NCBI GenBank assembly: GCA_045652965.1
Contig: JAZOLI010000050.1
Span: forward strand, 1 to 20,882
DNA from: Scatosoma sp045652965
GTDB taxonomy: Bacteria; Bacillota; Clostridia; Christensenellales; Borkfalkiaceae
Direction: 5' to 3'
Length of the DNA stretch: 20,882 nucleotides
Position numbers and translations under genes: made by a program. Shown piece by piece: positions 14,965 to 20,882 of the stretch. Every line of letters begins with the position of its first letter. Within the stretch, counting starts at the first letter, position 1. A model generated the notes under the pieces. It was not told the origin of the DNA, made no database searches, and was given only the letters and a program-made list of their open reading frames with translations.

Positions 14965-15861
14965 ATGGGAATATTTAGTAAACTTTTCGGTGCGCTGAAA
15001 AAAACGAAAGCAAGTCTTTCGGAGAAACTTCGCGTACTCTTTTCCAAAAACAAGCTCGGCGACGAGTTTTATGAAGAATTAGAAGAAATCTTAATTTCCG
15101 CCGACGTCTCGGTTACGACGGCGGAAGAGATTGTCGAGCGTGTAAAAGAGCAAGCGATCAACGAAAAGCTGAAAGACGGCAACTACGTGACGAGCATTTT
15201 AAAAACCACGCTCACGGACATGTTAGAAGAATCGGAAGTGGAGCCGCCTTGTTACCCTTGCGTGATCATGCTCGTTGGGGTAAACGGCGTTGGAAAAACG
15301 ACGACGGTGGGAAAGCTTGCGCACCATTTTTTAAGCCAAGGCAAAACGGTGACGGTGGCTGCGGCGGATACGTTCAGGGCGGCGGCGAGCGAGCAGCTTA
15401 GCGTTTGGGCGGAACGCGTGAAAGTGCGCATCGTCAAGCACGAAGAGGGCAGCGATCCGTCGGCGGTGATTTTCGATGCAGTAAGCTCCGTCAAGGCGAA
15501 AAAGACTGACGTTTTGATTATCGACACGGCAGGAAGATTGCACGTAAAAGAAAACTTAATGAACGAGCTTCGGAAAATGGATCGGGTAGTGACGCGCGAA
15601 TTCCCTGAAGCTGATTTCTTGAAATTGCTTGTGTTAGATGCAACGACGGGACAAAACGCGGTGAGTCAAGCGCGCGTGTTCGACGAAGCGGTGGAGCTTG
15701 ACGGCATCGTTTTAACCAAGTTAGACGGCACGGCAAAGGGCGGTTTCGTGTTCTCCCTTGCATCCGAGCTTTCGCTTCCCGTGCTGTATGCAGGCGTAGG
15801 CGAAAAGATGGACGATTTAGAAGCTTTCAATTCTCAAGACTTCGTAGACGGAATTTTGTAA
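14965..15861 (+). CDS. ftsY: Signal recognition particle receptor FtsY
   Basis: SRP receptor GTPase that docks SRP-ribosome complexes at the membrane. The 298 residues form an N domain (about 1-90) and the GTPase G domain; the long acidic A domain of E. coli FtsY is absent, as in many Gram-positive homologues. The G1 motif is GVNGVGKTTT (from G105), followed by DTFRAAASEQL, DTAGRLH, and TKLDGTAKGG near the C-terminus. The amphipathic start MGIFSKLFGALKKTKASL fits membrane association. ATG 14965 is preceded by AGGAG (14951-14955). It follows smc as in many Firmicutes, but the usual ylxM and ffh do not follow; an ABC transporter pair does. Confidence 0.97.
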   Translation: MGIFSKLFGALKKTKASLSEKLRVLFSKNKLGDEFYEELEEILISADVSVTTAEEIVERVKEQAINEKLKDGNYVTSILKTTLTDMLEESEVEPPCYPCVIMLVGVNGVGKTTTVGKLAHHFLSQGKTVTVAAADTFRAAASEQLSVWAERVKVRIVKHEEGSDPSAVIFDAVSSVKAKKTDVLIIDTAGRLHVKENLMNELRKMDRVVTREFPEADFLKLLVLDATTGQNAVSQARVFDEAVELDGIVLTKLDGTAKGGFVFSLASELSLPVLYAGVGEKMDDLEAFNSQDFVDGIL

Positions 15862-15892
15862 AAGCGGCATAGTGTTCCAAGGAGAAAGATAA

Positions 15893-16597
15893 ATGGCAAA
15901 TGTTGTAGAATGTAGCGGTTTAACGAAATTTTACGATAAGTTGTGTGCCTTAAACGGCATCAACGTTCAAATACCTGAAAACGTTGGGATTGTAGGGCTT
16001 TTAGGCCCGAATGGCAGTGGTAAAACAACGCTCATAAAATTGCTCACGGGTTTGCTTACGCCCACGAGCGGCGAAGTGCTCGTTGCAGGCAACAAGATAG
16101 GCGTAAAAACGAAAGCAATCGTATCCTATCTTTCAGATGCACACTCGCTCAATAACGATTATACAGTTTTGCAACAACTCGAATATTTTGAAGATTTCTT
16201 TTTAGATTTCGATAAAGAGAAAGCGTTGCAAATGATACGTGAATTAGGCGTAAACGAAACGAAGAAAATAAAAACGCTTTCCAAGGGCACGAAAGAAAAA
16301 CTTTCGCTTATTCTCACGCTTTCAAGGAACGCAAGATTGTTTATTCTTGACGAGCCGATTGCCGGCGTAGACCCTGCGGCTCGCGATTACATATTGCAAA
16401 CGATTCTTTCGCACAAAAAAGAAAATGCAACGATGATCATCAGCACGCACCTAATTTCGGAAATCGAGCAATATTTCGATTATATATTGTTCTTAAAGGA
16501 AGGCGGCATCGTTTTACAAGGCGAAGCAAACGCCATTCGCGAGCGGGAAGGTAAAACGATCGACGAACTGTTCAGGGAGGTGTTCCGATGGATGTGA
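15893..16597 (+). CDS. ABC transporter ATP-binding protein
   Basis: ATPase subunit of an ABC-2 type exporter or membrane-remodelling transporter; substrate unknown. The 234 residues contain Walker A GPNGSGKT (38-45), a signature with LSKGT (129-133) in place of LSGGQ, Walker B LFILDEP (149-155), and an H-loop histidine (H186, in STH). At the Q-loop position it reads YLSD (79-82) rather than a Gln, which is common in BcrA/YtrB-like ATPases. AAGGAG (15879-15884) lies 8 bases before ATG 15893. It overlaps the downstream permease gene by 10 bases, indicating a two-gene transporter. It sits where ffh is often found, and there is no GntR-type regulator beside it to suggest a Ytr-like system. Confidence 0.9.
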   Translation: MANVVECSGLTKFYDKLCALNGINVQIPENVGIVGLLGPNGSGKTTLIKLLTGLLTPTSGEVLVAGNKIGVKTKAIVSYLSDAHSLNNDYTVLQQLEYFEDFFLDFDKEKALQMIRELGVNETKKIKTLSKGTKEKLSLILTLSRNARLFILDEPIAGVDPAARDYILQTILSHKKENATMIISTHLISEIEQYFDYILFLKEGGIVLQGEANAIREREGKTIDELFREVFRWM

Positions 16598-17454
16598 TGA
16601 CAAGCGGTGTTTTACCCGAAACGGATTATAAAAAAGGCAAGCTCCGCGTCGTGCGCGGTAGAATGGTAAAAAAACTTCTTAAATACGAATGGAAAGCGAT
16701 TTCTCCCACGCTTTTAATTTGCGGGATCGTGCTTGCCGCGCTCACACTTTTTATTTGCATTTTCGGACACGACGGCTTTGAAGCTCTCTTTTCTAACGAT
16801 TATTCCGTCGAGTATCCCGCGACGACGATGCTTGCCGCCATTTTGACGATGGCGTTGTATATCGGTGCGTTGATTGCGGTATTATTCGTGCCGCTTGGCA
16901 TTTCGATTAGCCGTTATCATAAGAATTTTTTCAAAGAAGAAGGGTATTTGACGTTCAGTATTCCCGCTTCCATGGAAGAACATATTCTTGCCAAGCATTT
17001 GAACGGAATTTTGACAATTCTCGTTTCGATTGTCGCAGATTTTTTAAGCGTAATGCTTGTGGTAATTTGCATGAGTGGGTATTTAGGCGAAATTCCCGTC
17101 GAGCCAACTCCCGTAAATCCAATTTCGGAAATCTTTTTAGCGCTCGAAGAGCTTATTATGAGCGCGGAAACGCTCGTAGGTATTTTCACGGTAAGCGGTG
17201 CTTTGTGTTGTTGGGTGCAAAAATTCAAGAAAAAAAGCCATATTTTTTGGCGCGGGTTCTTGGCGTATATCGTGTTTATGGTTTTTGAAACGGTATATAC
17301 GCTCGCGTTAGAAACGGGAACGTTAGACTTTTTCTATACGGCAGCAGGCACGCACGTGGGCAATCTCTTGACGATTTTGTTATACGCGGGGATAATCGCA
17401 TTATCCGTTTGGTACGAACTGAGAATATTAAAGAAAAAACTCAATTTAAAATAA
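16588..17454 (+). CDS. ABC transporter permease, six predicted membrane helices
   Basis: Integral membrane partner of the ATP-binding protein directly upstream; substrate unknown. The 288 residues begin with about 40 polar residues, then hydrophobic segments at roughly 41-62, 83-107, 138-162, 190-212, 225-245 and 256-278. The family is recognised only by topology and gene pairing. A cytoplasmic loop after the second helix reads SISRYHKNFFKEEGYLTFSI, a pattern seen in ABC-2 type permeases of Firmicutes. AGGGAGG (16574-16580), 7 bases before ATG 16588, supports the start; a later in-frame ATG (MVKKLLKYEWK, about residue 26) is an alternative. Translation is coupled to the upstream gene. The trmD start follows 6 bases after its stop. 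Confidence 0.85.
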   Translation: MDVMTSGVLPETDYKKGKLRVVRGRMVKKLLKYEWKAISPTLLICGIVLAALTLFICIFGHDGFEALFSNDYSVEYPATTMLAAILTMALYIGALIAVLFVPLGISISRYHKNFFKEEGYLTFSIPASMEEHILAKHLNGILTILVSIVADFLSVMLVVICMSGYLGEIPVEPTPVNPISEIFLALEELIMSAETLVGIFTVSGALCCWVQKFKKKSHIFWRGFLAYIVFMVFETVYTLALETGTLDFFYTAAGTHVGNLLTILLYAGIIALSVWYELRILKKKLNLK

Positions 17455-17460
17455 AAAATT

Positions 17461-18129
17461 ATGAAAATCGACATTTTAACGCTCTTTCCCGAGATGTTTT
17501 CGGCAATGCAAGAGAGCATTTTAGGCAGAGCGCAAAAGGAAAACAAAATAGAGATCCGCATTGTCAATCTTCGCGATTACACGGAAGATAAGCATTTAAA
17601 ATGCGATGATTATCCCTTTGGCGGTGGTGCAGGCATGGTCATGATGGCGCAACCGATCGGAAGCGCGATCGAAGCACTTGACCCCGAGCATAAAGCGCGC
17701 CGCATTTATATGTCCCCCAAGGGCGAAACGTTCAAACAACAAAAGGTGTTCGAGCTCATCGCTTACGAGCACTTGATTTTGCTTTGCGGACACTACGAAG
17801 GGGTGGATCAACGGGCGATCGATTTGTTTATCGATGAAGAAATTTCCATCGGCGATTACGTGCTCACAGGCGGAGAACTACCTGCCATGGTGGTCACCGA
17901 CGCCGTTTCTCGCTACGTCGACGGCGTGATCAGTGCTTCGTCGCTCGTGGATGAGAGCTTTTCGGAAAACCTGCTTGAATATCCGCAATACACTCGCCCG
18001 CAAGAATATCGCGGCATTCCCGTGCCCGAAATTTTGCGAAGCGGTGATCACGGCAAAATTGACAAGTGGCGTAGAGAGCAAGCGATCGAGATTACGAAAA
18101 AACGCCGCCCCGATCTTTTAAATAGGTGA
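17461..18129 (+). CDS. trmD: tRNA (guanine-N1)-methyltransferase TrmD
   Basis: Makes m1G37 next to the anticodon of certain tRNAs, using S-adenosylmethionine; it prevents frameshifting. The 222 residues show the trefoil-knot SPOUT fold markers: DDYPFGGGAGMVM (49-61), LLCGHYEGVDQR (107-118), GDYVLTGGELPAMVVTDAVSR (131-151) and LLEYPQYTRP. At the position of the E. coli Asp169 general base I read Glu (E165, in DESF), a conservative difference seen by recalled alignment. The start matches the conserved N-terminus MKIDILTLFPEMF. No Shine-Dalgarno sequence precedes it (AATTTAAAATAAAAAATT), so coupling with the permease stop 6 bases upstream is likely. rimM is missing upstream and rplS downstream; rbgA follows. 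Confidence 0.97.
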   Translation: MKIDILTLFPEMFSAMQESILGRAQKENKIEIRIVNLRDYTEDKHLKCDDYPFGGGAGMVMMAQPIGSAIEALDPEHKARRIYMSPKGETFKQQKVFELIAYEHLILLCGHYEGVDQRAIDLFIDEEISIGDYVLTGGELPAMVVTDAVSRYVDGVISASSLVDESFSENLLEYPQYTRPQEYRGIPVPEILRSGDHGKIDKWRREQAIEITKKRRPDLLNR

Positions 18130-18133
18130 AAAA

Positions 18134-18994
18134 ATGAAAAAAATACAATGGTTTCCGGGGCATATGACGCGCGCCATGCGCGATATGGAAGAGAAAAAGG
18201 GCTTGTGCGACGGCATCATTTGCGTGCTCGATGCCAGAGCTCCCATTGCCACGGTGAATAAAAATTTCAAAAAAATATTCGGCGAAAAGCCCGTTTTGTA
18301 TCTTTTGAACAAGGCCGATTTGGCGGACGCAAATAGAACGGACGGCTTTTTAAAATTGTTTGAGAGCAGGGGTAAATATTGTGTCAAATGCGATTGCACA
18401 AACCCTTCTTCCAAACGGCTCATTTTACAAAAATTAACGCAAATCACCGAAGAAAAACGCGCCCGCGCCGAAGCAAAGGGCTTGACGAAAACCTTTCGTT
18501 TTATGGTGGCAGGTATCCCCAACACGGGAAAAAGCACGCTTGTCAATTTGATCAGCGGTCAAAAGCGCGCGAAAACAGGCGATAAGGCAGGGGTGACGCG
18601 CGACGTTCGTTGGCTTCGTTGCGGCGGCTTTGATCTTTTGGATACCCCAGGCACAATGCCGCCTTCCTTTGAAAATCAAGATCTTGCCAAACATTTGGCG
18701 TATATCGGGAGCGTAAACGACGACATTTTGGATATGGACGATATCGCGCTTGAGCTTTTGGGTGAGCTTGCGGCAAACTATCCGCAATATCTCACCGAGC
18801 GCTACGGCATTGAAGATTTTTCGGAAAAACTTGGAATGTACGAACAAGTTTGTAAGCGCAGGGGCTTCATTTTGCGCGGCGGCGAGTTTGATTACGAGCG
18901 TGGCGCAAAGGCGCTTATCGACGATTTCAGAAAGGGGCGCATTGGTAAAATAACGCTTGAAAAACCCAACGATTATATGGATTTTGAGTGGTAA
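18134..18994 (+). CDS. rbgA: Ribosome biogenesis GTPase RbgA (YlqF)
   Basis: Circularly permuted GTPase needed for late 50S subunit assembly. The 286 residues begin with the conserved IQWFPGHMTRAMRDM. The motif order is G4 first (LLNKADL), then G1 (GIPNTGKSTLVN) and G3 (DTPGTM), which identifies the permuted family. A C-terminal domain of about 100 residues fits RbgA. ATG 18134 is preceded by AGGTG (18124-18128), which overlaps the trmD stop; the gap to trmD is 4 bases. Position between trmD and rnhB matches Bacillus ylqF, except that rplS is gone from this spot. The stop is 5 bases before the rnhB ATG. Confidence 0.96.
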   Translation: MKKIQWFPGHMTRAMRDMEEKKGLCDGIICVLDARAPIATVNKNFKKIFGEKPVLYLLNKADLADANRTDGFLKLFESRGKYCVKCDCTNPSSKRLILQKLTQITEEKRARAEAKGLTKTFRFMVAGIPNTGKSTLVNLISGQKRAKTGDKAGVTRDVRWLRCGGFDLLDTPGTMPPSFENQDLAKHLAYIGSVNDDILDMDDIALELLGELAANYPQYLTERYGIEDFSEKLGMYEQVCKRRGFILRGGEFDYERGAKALIDDFRKGRIGKITLEKPNDYMDFEW

Positions 18995-18999
18995 AGCAC

Positions 19000-19620
19000 A
19001 TGAAAAAAATTTGGAACGCAGAAGAAAAATTATCGTTTGAGCGCGCTTTGCAGAAAAAGGGCGTAAAGTATATCGCAGGCGTTGACGAAGTGGGCAGAGG
19101 ACCGCTCGCAGGACCCGTCGTTTGTGCGGCGGTGATTATGCCACTTGACGAAGCTTCTATCATTGAAGGGATCGACGATAGCAAAAAACTCTCCGCGAAG
19201 AAACGCGAAGAGCTTTCGGAAAAAATCAAACAAACGGCGCTTTGTTATACCATTGTGGAAGTGGACGAAAAAACGATTGACGAAATCAACATTTTGGAAG
19301 CGACCAAGCTTGGTATGAAGCAAGCGATCGAAACGCTTTCCATCACGCCCGAAATGGTGCTCACCGATGGCAACATGACGATTGACATCGCGTTGCCGCA
19401 AAAGAGCGTGATCGGTGGCGACGCGCTTTCCTATTCGATTGGCGCGGCGAGCATCATCGCGAAAGTGTATCGGGATAATAAAATGGACGAATACGCTAAA
19501 GACTATCCGCACTATGCCTTTGAAAAGAACAAAGGCTACGGCACGGCGGCGCACATTCAAGGGATCAAGGAGCACGGCTTATGCCCCATTCACCGCAAGA
19601 CGTTCACAAAAAAGTTTTAG
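19000..19620 (+). CDS. rnhB: Ribonuclease HII
   Basis: Cleaves the RNA strand of RNA-DNA hybrids and incises at single ribonucleotides in DNA. The 206 residues contain GVDEVGRGPLAGPV (27-40) with catalytic D29 and E30, then DDSKKLS, LTDGN (D123) and GGDALSYSIGAASIIAKVYRD (D141), completing the DEDD set. ATG 19000 is chosen over GTG 18988 because the purine tract GAGTGG (18986-18991) sits 8 bases before it and because the latter would overlap the rbgA stop. Either would yield a functional N-terminus. The last 40 bases overlap yraN, whose ribosome-binding site lies inside rnhB. Confidence 0.96.
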   Translation: MKKIWNAEEKLSFERALQKKGVKYIAGVDEVGRGPLAGPVVCAAVIMPLDEASIIEGIDDSKKLSAKKREELSEKIKQTALCYTIVEVDEKTIDEINILEATKLGMKQAIETLSITPEMVLTDGNMTIDIALPQKSVIGGDALSYSIGAASIIAKVYRDNKMDEYAKDYPHYAFEKNKGYGTAAHIQGIKEHGLCPIHRKTFTKKF

Positions 19621-19940
19621 GAAGAAAGGGCGAGAAGCTCGCCGAAAAATTTCTAAAAGAGAAAGGCTACAAGCTTTTAAAGCGCAATTTCCGCACGCCC
19701 TTTGGGGAAGCGGATTTGATTATGCAAGATGGCGATGAAATCGTGTTTATCGAAGTGAAAACGCGTACGAGTGAAAGCTTTGGCACGCCCCGCGAAGCGG
19801 TGGGAAAGGAAAAACAACGGCGCTATTATCAAATCGCGCTTTGCTATGGCGGGCAAGATGGGGAAGAGCCCAACGCCCGTTTCGACGTTGTAGAAGTGTA
19901 CGAAAACGGCAACGTTGAACATTATAAAAACGCTTTTTAA
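19581..19940 (+). CDS. yraN: YraN/UPF0102 family endonuclease-like protein
   Basis: Small protein of the restriction-endonuclease-like fold; cellular role uncertain. The 119 residues include GRKGEKLAEKFLKEKGYKLL, then FRTPFGEADLIMQDGDEIVFIEVKTRTS, which carries the GEADLI and EVKTR motifs of a PD-(D/E)xK-type active site. It runs in the typical position beside rnhB. ATG 19581 overlaps rnhB by 40 bases, and the start is well supported by AAGGAG (19567-19572) with 8-base spacing. The stop codon (19938-19940) is one base from the sigE stop on the other strand, so transcripts from both sides must run into each other. Confidence 0.9.
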   Translation: MPHSPQDVHKKVLGRKGEKLAEKFLKEKGYKLLKRNFRTPFGEADLIMQDGDEIVFIEVKTRTSESFGTPREAVGKEKQRRYYQIALCYGGQDGEEPNARFDVVEVYENGNVEHYKNAF

Positions 19941-19941
19941 G

Positions 19942-20667
19942 CTATTCCATTTTTGCAATTTCTTTTTTAAGACGCAATATAATTTTTTTCTCTAAGCGAG
20001 AGATATAGCTTTGGGAAATGCCCAAAAGATCGGCAACGTCCTTTTGCGTCATTTCTTCTCCGCCGCCCAGCCCAAAGCGTAAAAACATAATTTTTTGCTC
20101 TCGATGCGAGAGCTTTTTTAATGCTTCTTTAAGCTGTTCTTTTTCGGCGTTTGATTCGATATCGCCGTACACGGTGTCTGCGGAAGTGCCCAAAACGTCG
20201 GAGAGCAAGAGTTCGTTGCCTTCAAAATCGGTGTTGAGGGGCTCGTCGAAAGAAATTTCGCTTTTCAGCCTCGCCGTGCGGCGAAGATACATCAAAATTT
20301 CGTTCTCGATGCACCGAGAAGCGTAGGTGGCGAGCTTGATGTTTTTATCCATTTTAAACGAATTGATGGCTTTGATGAGCCCGATCGTGCCGATGGATAT
20401 GAGATCGTCGTTTTCCACGCCCGTGTTATCAAATTTTTTCGCTATGTAAACGACGAGCCGCAGGTTGTGTTGAATAAGCTCTGATTTCGCTTCGTCGCGC
20501 TCCTGCCCCCCACGTTCCGTTAAAATACGGAGCGTTTTGCTTTCTTCTTCGGGAGAAAGTGGCAGTGGCAACGCTTCGCCGTTGCCACAAACGTAATCGA
20601 CGGTTGTTTTTGCTTCGACAAATTGGATTTTTTGCAAAAAAATTTCTAAAATTTCGGAAAAGTTCAT
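19942..20667 (-). CDS. sigE: Sporulation sigma factor SigE
   Basis: Mother-cell-specific sigma factor of early sporulation, made as an inactive precursor and cleaved by SpoIIGA. The 241 residues closely resemble Bacillus SigE: GEALPLPLSPEEE, then HNLRLVVYIAKKF, ENDDLISIGTIGLIKAIN (region 2), LATYASRCIENEILMYLRR (region 2.4), NELLLSDVLGTSADTVYGDIE, and a region 4 helix-turn-helix MTQKDVADLLGISQSYISR. The N-terminal pro-sequence is about 25-28 residues (start MNFSEILEIF), with the usual cleavage region near DYVCG. The start ATG (20665-20667) follows AAGGAG (minus strand 20675-20680). Directly upstream is a probable spoIIGA. sigG does not follow; the gene faces yraN. Confidence 0.96.
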   Translation of the reverse strand: MNFSEILEIFLQKIQFVEAKTTVDYVCGNGEALPLPLSPEEESKTLRILTERGGQERDEAKSELIQHNLRLVVYIAKKFDNTGVENDDLISIGTIGLIKAINSFKMDKNIKLATYASRCIENEILMYLRRTARLKSEISFDEPLNTDFEGNELLLSDVLGTSADTVYGDIESNAEKEQLKEALKKLSHREQKIMFLRFGLGGGEEMTQKDVADLLGISQSYISRLEKKIILRLKKEIAKME

Positions 20668-20687
20668 CGCACCACTCCTTTCGTTTT

Positions 20688-20882
20688 TCAGTTAAATATA
20701 TTCGCTTGTAAAAGCATTTTATATTCTCTCGATACCATATTCGCGCTGGGCGCGAAATATACGCCCTTTTTTATAAAAAGTGTTCCACCTTTTTTAATTT
20801 CCAAATCGCCTAAAAAAAGGGGAAGCGTTTTTTCTCCGCCAAGCGTTTGCACGGTGATTTCGCCGTGGGGGGATAACAGCTC
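20688..20882 (-). CDS. spoIIGA: Probable SpoIIGA C-terminal fragment
   Basis: Partial gene cut by the window edge; 64 C-terminal residues are visible, ending at TGA (20688-20690). SpoIIGA is the membrane-anchored aspartic protease that cleaves pro-SigE. The fragment reads ELLSPHGEITVQTLGGEK..., then a tail with YFAPSANMVSREYKMLLQ. An EY-x-LL pattern close to the C-terminus fits the end of Firmicute SpoIIGA. Similarity is loose; the call rests mostly on position, 20 bases upstream of sigE in the same direction, the standard spoIIGA-sigE operon. The catalytic region lies outside the window. No separate promoter is needed for sigE. Confidence 0.65.
   Translation of the reverse strand, partial: ELLSPHGEITVQTLGGEKTLPLFLGDLEIKKGGTLFIKKGVYFAPSANMVSREYKMLLQANIFN

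Noticed and set aside
18988..18999. GTG start for rnhB overlapping the rbgA stop
   Set aside because: ATG 19000 is spaced properly from GAGTGG; the extension adds only four residues of no recognised value.
1..20882. CRISPR array, transposon, prophage or tRNA genes
   Set aside because: No regularly spaced direct repeats, transposase or phage motifs, or tRNA-like cloverleaf ends were seen on reading through both strands.

Overview
The window reads as chromosomal housekeeping DNA from an endospore-forming Firmicute of the Clostridia type. A Sigma-E gene with a SpoIIGA-like reading frame directly upstream, a strict AAGGAG/GGAGG ribosome-binding style, and a plsX-rnc-smc-ftsY ... trmD-rbgA-rnhB-yraN gene order all point that way. 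GC content looks moderate, and codons such as GCG, ACG and GAA recur throughout, so no block looks freshly acquired. I see no tRNA, rRNA, CRISPR array, transposase or phage gene. No gene-free stretch exceeds 300 bases; the longest is about 166 bases, between asnS and plsX.

Layout. (1) Positions 1-2531, plus strand: the 3' end of cysS, then alaS from its own consensus promoter, which overlaps the cysS stop codon, then an unrecognised small gene. (2) A strong hairpin terminator at 2548-2578 serves both sides of a convergent junction. (3) Positions 2603-5808, minus strand: dnaA and mnmG, overlapping by 4 bases. (4) A 136-base AT-rich divergent spacer, then recF, a VanW-domain secreted protein and asnS (plus strand). 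(5) Positions 9546-19940, plus strand: a long tightly packed run of plsX, rnc, smc, ftsY, an ABC transporter pair, trmD, rbgA, rnhB and yraN. (6) Convergent to it with one base between stop codons, sigE and the 3' end of a probable spoIIGA on the minus strand.

How the genes fit together. Most serve information processing: aminoacylation (cysS, alaS, asnS), tRNA modification (mnmG, trmD), ribosome maturation (rbgA, rnc), replication, repair and chromosome structure (dnaA, recF, smc, rnhB). plsX supplies membrane phospholipid synthesis, ftsY supplies protein targeting, and sigE with spoIIGA supplies mother-cell sporulation transcription. Against the familiar Bacillus order, the cluster is condensed: fabD-fabG-acpP is missing between plsX and rnc, and ylxM-ffh-rpsP-khpA-rimM is replaced by the ABC pair. 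rplS is missing between trmD and rbgA, and dnaN is not beside dnaA or recF.

Points most worth attention: a shortened alanyl-tRNA synthetase (609 residues) with a four-cysteine cluster and no C-Ala domain; dnaA translationally coupled to mnmG; a structured palindromic element between asnS and plsX that shares a two-ended motif with a hairpin between smc and ftsY; and an RNase III that appears to lack conserved acidic active-site residues. I did not find a clearly new multi-gene system.
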